64,000 nt of DNA from Viscum album (Eukaryota > Streptophyta > Magnoliopsida > Santalales > Viscaceae): positions 600,246,818 to 600,310,817 of the forward strand of contig OY728158.1 in the NCBI GenBank assembly GCA_963277665.1, read 5' to 3'. The notes under the pieces are model-generated. The model was not told the origin of the DNA. It worked only from the letters and a program-made list of their open reading frames with translations, and did not search any database. The number at the start of each line of letters is the position of its first letter. The first letter of the stretch is position 1. Below are positions 58,178-64,000 of this stretch, in pieces. A program made the position numbers and the translations under genes.

Positions 58178-61100
58178 TGTAACAATCTTACTTGTTTTTT
58201 ATGAATATGATGTTGTGGTTAATGAAATTAACCTTTATTATTTCCAACTTCTCTAAAATAGGATGTGAAGCGGATAAATTTTAATGACTAAGGTTCCAAG
58301 AACCAGTGGTGTTATAATTTATGAAGTCCTAGATTTGGCATGGCTCGAAAACAGTAATCAGCTAGCTGGTTTGCCGAGTCTATGGGTGTATTAAATACAC
58401 ATAGTGAGTTTTAACATTAATCAGAATGCTACTATCTTTAATATCCAATTCTAGTCCTCTTTTCACTAATCTAATTTTTAGATCTTCCTCATGACATACA
58501 GATATATCCCATTCATCTACCTTGACCATAAACATTAGACCATCATAAAAACATAATTCTTTTTTCATAAACCACTTAATTGGTAATTGGGAACCACACA
58601 ATTACCAAAAACCGATTCCAAAAAAATAACAAAAAAACTTCAAAATTCAAAAAAAAACACATGCCATCTGTAGAAAATCAACCAAATTCAAATTTCAAAC
58701 ATGCCAACACAGGGACTCCACCAAATTTAAATTTCAAACATAAAAATTGACTCCATCACCAAGGTCCTGAAACCATGATCTAAATTTCCTCAAGCACGAA
58801 CCCTGATGCCTCCCAACTCCCATCTCCATCCATAGCATCGGTGAGAACCTCCTGCCAAAAAATTTCCCATCATCGTCATCAGAGCCTCTATAATCATTCT
58901 TGAAAAAAACAGAACGAAATAAACACCCAATATAGAAATCCATTACACCATATTTTCAGTCACCAAAATCACTCCATCCATTATGCTTCTCTAAACTACA
59001 ACTATCAACATCAATGTATGAAACCATCACTGTCATCCTCATCTTCTCAACACCATAATAATTGAATTCATCATAAATCACCACCATATCCATACAAACA
59101 GCCACCAGCATCACCAATCAAACATTCCAATGGAAGACTAAAATCCATCAATAGCACCATCTGACTCCAAGGACTCATATTCATGCAACAAAAACCCAAA
59201 CCAAAAGTGAAACCACCGATGAGAACAAGCACTTCCAACAGGAAGGAGGAACAAACAAGAACAACAGAATCAGGGACGAAGCCCTAATGAATGTCAAGGA
59301 TAAACCCTAAAATAAAACATCATGAATGCCTAACTGTATGGCTCAAAACCCCTATATAACCATTTATCCGACTCCTAATTAGAGAGGATTGGTGAAAACC
59401 ATGGTCAGAGATGATTGGGGAGTTTGGGAATGAAATAGAGTGAACAAAAGGACTGACTTCGGAAGTTTTAGAAACCCACCATCCACTATATGGAAAATAC
59501 TAAAGACTTGATGTTAAAACCACCCCAAATACAATAAGGAGAGGCATAGAATAACTTGATGCCAAATTAGGGTACAATAATAGAGTGAATCCATAGCATG
59601 TTCCTTCGTCAGTAGAGAAAATGTTTTGGAGAAAGACCACAGCGACGAGCACTAGAGGAGAGGATGAGTCCAATAATGGAGGGGAGAAGCCAGGATCCAA
59701 GGGTGTGGCTGAAAATGAATAATTGTTATTGAATCATCATGAAAATGTTGACCACTAATTGAAACTATATCAATGATGTAAACTTATTTGAACATGGATC
59801 GAATCATCATCCTAGACCTCTAATTGAAAATAAATCCATGATACAAACTTAATCTATTAGTGAATTCGTGGTAGAATGATTGTGGAATAGATGTGTTGAT
59901 AATGAACTCTCATTGACCATAGCTTAATTATTTAAAAATGGTGATATTTTTGGGTAAACTTATATAGATCAATAATGATGAAATCTTCTTATTCTTGATT
60001 CTTATCATGATTCTCTTTTCCATTGAAAGATTCATGATGGATCAATGATCTTTTGGTAGACCTGGGGTCCTCTCCTAGAATCAATAATGGATTCATGATC
60101 TATTCTATCACCGATGACATATCCAACTATTTTGAAGTTCCTTCTTGATATACCTCAGAATTGATCCCATTTATTGACACCTTATGGTATGTGATTCTAG
60201 AATGATGTTTTTAACTTGGAATTATTTTGAGTATCCATCATAAACAACATATTTTTGAACATGAACCTATGTTTGAAACCATTGACATGTGAGATTATTC
60301 TCCATAGTGTGTGAAATGGTTTATTATCGACCCTTGAGGAACTTTTGAATTCATCATTTTCAACCATAAGGTAGAAATTTCCCTACTATATGAGGATCTT
60401 GTATAAACTTACTTTCATGGTATGATTATATTATTGGATTATTGTTTACATGATTGAGTTTGATTTTTTATGGTTGGGTGTTTATATTATGATACTCATT
60501 ATGATTCTCAGTTTCAAGAGTTCTCTAGAGTATCTTATTACCATATTTAATGTTGAATCACATGTTGTTATATTTTTATAATATTTTTGGATAATGTTAT
60601 TCTATTGTTGTTTTATCAATCTCTCCCTTTTTTGAGTATTTCCCTTCCTTTAGAGTTTGGGTTTTTGTTATAAGTAAGAAGTTACCATCAAGGTATGACT
60701 ACCACTTATAGGGGTAGTGCACATGATTTTAATTAATGAAAACTATGGTAACCTACATAGGGTAGGATAATGATAGCCTTATGGCCCAGAAAAAACATGA
60801 TGTACTATGAATATAGGGTATTGTGATGAAAATAGATGCATTGTGGATATAGATTAGTGTGCTCAGTCGATGGCCTATTGGAATGTAGTTCCATGTTTCC
60901 AACCATCTAGACCCTTATAAATCTTTTCTGAATCCCCTTTATCATTTTTCCTACATGGTGCCAAAGTAGGTATGACCTGGTGTTTATGATGGCTTGGTTA
61001 GCACATAACCACTCGGTGCATGATTGTATGTTTTTTAGTTCTTTCATTCACATTTATTATTATCTTTACATACACATTTTATACATGTGAACATTTTTTA

Positions 61101-62170
61101 ATGGTGAAATATTGGTGTCCTACTAGGTTTATTACTCACAAATGATATAGAAATTTCCATGTATTTGTTGTCATCATGTATATGGATCTGTGCAAGTGAA
61201 AGGGGAATGCAGAAGATGATTGGTTTATAGAGCATGGAGCTAGTGGTGGTTCTAAAAAGACTCCAAAGGATTAAAACCATTTTATTTTTTAAATTATATA
61301 CACTATATATATTCTAGTTTTTATTTCCGCACATAGTAACCATTTATTTAATTTTTATATGAAATGTATAAAATTTTATATTATTTTCTTTTAGAATTCC
61401 TAATTTGATTTATTATTTATTTACATAAAATTAATTGTGAAATAAATTATACTAAGGGTATAGTCTTCCCACTGATGGAATTCAAAACCTTGTAGAAAGT
61501 AATAAGCCTATTGCATATGGGGAGGCATGCATGAGAGAATATGGAAATACATTTTAGACCTAGGGGTTCGGGATAAGGTATTATAAAATGAAATCAGAGA
61601 AGAATTTATTATTTTTATTTCTGGACTAATTTGGGGCATGGTAGAAATGTGATATTTTTGTTGTCCTTAAGTTGGGTAGTTAGTATGTTCTTGGCCAGTT
61701 CATGAGTAACTAACCCCCAGGTTACCATTTATGGGACTTTTGTTATTGTTTTTTAAGAATATTAGTCCCTTTATGCATCATGATTAGTAATGATGGTTCA
61801 CATTCCATATATATAATTTTATTCATGCTATATATTATGTTATTAATTTAATTATTTTATTTGTGCTATCTATTCAGGAAAAAACATGTATTCCATGATT
61901 GTGGGATTTATCTATTTCCATGTTGTTCTGATGTAACTATTTTAGAATAAAATTGTTGAACCATAGAATAATATTGTGTTTTTTTATATATATGTTGAAG
62001 GTTAATAGTGTCTAGCTATGAGATCATCATTAGTTATATGAGTAAAATAACTTTGGTTGTGGGTAGACTTATAGGGAAACCTATGTGTGATCTCGTAGAT
62101 TGATTCATATTTTTTTAATTTGCCTAAAATTTTTCTTTCATGTCATAAAAATTCCTCCTTATATAAATAT
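58178..62170 (+). repeat. Y: candidate decayed LTR, plus strand
   Basis: Starts TGTAACAATCTTAC at 58,178. A TATA-type CCCTATATAACC at 59,353-59,358 lies 1,175 bp in, close to the 1,190 bp of the B LTR. A phrase CTAGGTTTATTACTCAC (about 61,125) resembles the part of the B LTR near CCTTACTGAGCATCTGAGCTCA. At the right is a primer-site-like TGGTACCAATATC. There is no second copy in the window, so this rests on arrangement alone. Confidence 0.28.
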
Positions 62171-62172
62171 TA

Positions 62173-62185
62173 TGGTACCAATATC
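62173..62185 (+). other. Possible decayed primer-binding site of Y
   Basis: TGGTACCAATATC shares TGGTA with the tRNA-iMet-type site and lies where expected between candidate LTR and gag-like remnant. Weak on its own. Confidence 0.2.
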
Positions 62186-62249
62186 TAATGTGGGTTGAGG
62201 CAATACTACTTTAGAAGATTCCCCTATTCCACCACCTATTGTTTTGAAG

Positions 62250-63060
62250 GGTGCACCATTTCATACTACCACACCTAATTTAGTGGTAAAAGTAGAGGGG
62301 CCACCTCATCGATGAGTCCTTTTCTAGTTTCTACCCCAGGTGGAGGCTCATATAGGTATATAGATAAATAGACCAAAGACCTCCAACTCCAGCATCCACA
62401 AACCCTTCAGGGAATTATATAGAAACATGATTAAAAAAACTATATAGACATCATCAATGGTGTATTTGACCTCATTGATACACCTATAGACCATAAGGTG
62501 AAACTAGAAGAGTTCATGCAACAATGACTCATCAATAATTGGAGGTTCCTCATAGGATAGGCTAGTAAACATGAGTGCCTCACCAAGGATCCCTTCTAGT
62601 ACTTTTTCTTTAGGGGTGTTATTTCTCGAAATGATAAAGTTGGAATGAGATATGGAGTTCATAGAGTAAAATAAGAGGTATATCATAGTATATTTAAACT
62701 CATTTAATTTCACTCTGCTTCTCTACTTTTATCCCATATTGGTTGTAAAATAGGCACAGATGTATAGGATGTTCGAGATTAGACTTTATATCGACATCAT
62801 ATAGGGGGTTTAGATTTTTGACCAAGAAAAACACCTGGAGGTTCTTTGTAAGGCATTTACTATCAAGAAGTTTTTGATGTAGGATTGATAAGTTAGTTTT
62901 CTTCCACCCTTTAATATGCAGGCAGGTGCACCTCCAAATGTTGTGGTGAGTATGTCCATTCGTAACTAGAAAAGGAAGAGTAGTGAAGTGAAATAGATTA
63001 AGAGTATTCAAGTAGAGTATGGTATTACTTCCTCAGCTCCCTCAATAGGATTTCCACAAT
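62250..63060 (+). pseudogene. Possible gag remnant after Y
   Basis: At 62,462-62,518 the plus strand reads VFDLIDTPIDHKVKLEEFM, which resembles the conserved FxxLDTPxxxRVxLxxxM part of the gag domain as seen in T1 at about 10,325-10,380. A stop follows four codons later, and the downstream frame is full of stops. It could be chance similarity, but its place after a candidate LTR and primer site makes it worth recording. Confidence 0.25.
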
Positions 63061-63284
63061 GATTTAAAAATTTATAGGTGAGACATTATTGAAAGTTCTA
63101 TAAAGCACCCCAGACCACTTATTGATTGTGAATTGAGATGGGGAAGCTCAAATGGATTTTCTGTAGGGATTTGAAGATGAGGTTCTATATGGGTGGGGGA
63201 TAGCCACAATATATAATCCAAGGATCTGATCGGTTCCCTAAATATTATATAACAATTTCATAATAGTAATTCATGTTTCTTTTA

Positions 63285-63370
63285 AACTCGATGTTGTGTG
63301 TAACATAAGAAAAACTCAACGTTGTGTGTAACAGAAGCTAAAATAGATGTTATATGCAATGAAAAATGTA
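63285..63370 (+). repeat. Three short direct repeats, about 28 bp
   Basis: GATGTTGTGTGTAACATAAG (63,291), ACGTTGTGTGTAACAGAAG (63,320) and GATGTTATATGCAATGAAA (63,347). The third is diverged. Confidence 0.6.
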
Positions 63371-64000
63371 GAAAAGATTAAATTCATTTGAATTTTTTTC
63401 AAAAAATATCAGGGTTTTTCCTTCCACCCATTTAAAATTAATTTCTCCCTCGAAATTCATTTTGGTCAACAATGTTTTAACATTTTAAAATTTATTTATA
63501 CAAACCCACATTATAAAAAGGGTTAATGAAAAAACTTATTTAAAAAGAGAATGGGATGTGAGAAACTGATATATAATAACACATACTAGGTTTTCAAATA
63601 GGATAAAATATGTTCTAAGTGATAACAAGAACATATAATAGGAAAATAACACTCAAATATTGTTTGGTAGTTATACAGAACTTATCCCGAAGAAAGTTAA
63701 CGTCCAAAGATCCCTAAACTAAATAAGCATGAAAAGGGTCATTGATATAATAAAAATGGTGATAATATGAAGAAATTTCATTTTAATATTCTTTTCCAAA
63801 TTTTGGGGAATTCCTTTTCAATATATAATGAGAACATATGAAAATTTACATACTTATACTATTTTTGTTTCATAGGTACAATTTCATACTTTTATTGTGA
63901 CTTAATCAATTTTCACTTCATCTCTTACTCTAAGAGATGATTCTTTCATGTTTGAAGCACTAAACAATATCTATAAAATATTGGTAATTAAATCTGTCTA
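63371..64000. other. AT-rich sequence to the window end
   Basis: No gene, LTR end or repeat that I can support. Confidence 0.5.

Noticed and set aside
58734..59700. Minus-strand genes at 58,734-58,943 and 59,500-59,700
   Set aside because: Short frames without domains in what may be the promoter-leader part of a decayed LTR.

Overview
This 64 kb window looks like intergenic DNA from a seed plant, probably one with a large, repeat-rich nuclear genome. I found no intact host gene, rRNA gene or functional tRNA gene. Almost everything recognisable is long-LTR retrotransposon sequence, much of it nested and decayed, and the species cannot be named from this sequence. Names used here: T1 and T2 (Tekay-like elements), A, A2 and B (related long-LTR non-autonomous elements), X and Y (decayed candidates). 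All boundaries and relationships were judged by eye; no alignment was run.

1-16,288: T1, an old Ty3/Gypsy chromovirus of Tekay type. The window opens in the end of its 5' LTR (1-153). A tRNA-iMet-type primer site follows, then a leader carrying a 91-bp tandem array, a gag-pol pseudogene (10,009-14,639) and a 3' LTR (14,680-16,288). Element A (1,662-9,814, minus strand) has inserted into the T1 leader and is flanked by an exact 5-bp duplication, GTTTA. A has 3.24-kb LTRs and a 1.67-kb internal region without gag or pol, so it is LARD-like.

16,289-21,724: a short fragment resembling the A LTR, then LTR-type sequence ending at 19,644 whose last ~100 bp resemble the end of the T1 LTR (T2). T2 holds a GC-rich stretch, a run of 21 C and a 39-bp minisatellite. 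Next comes the primer-site end of A2, an older A-like element on the minus strand.

21,725-34,219: B, in the order LTR - internal - LTR - internal - truncated LTR, inserted in the A2 LTR, which resumes at about 34,220. Each ~2.63-kb internal region carries a leader block, a gag-only gene with zinc knuckles, a tRNA-like sequence and a polypurine tract, but no pol. B is therefore a gag-only (TR-GAG-like) element in a three-LTR array. The leader block is strongly shared with A, so A, A2 and B form one lineage and A looks like a gag-less derivative. No autonomous partner is visible here.

34,220-64,000: very AT-rich and heavily decayed. It holds an old pair of long repeats about 6.5 kb apart (X, near 38.5-41.75 and 45.0-48.25 kb), a broken plant transposase resembling the Transposase_24 family (48.85-50.02 kb), and a weak candidate LTR followed by a gag-like remnant (Y, from 58.2 kb). 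The remainder has no feature I can support.
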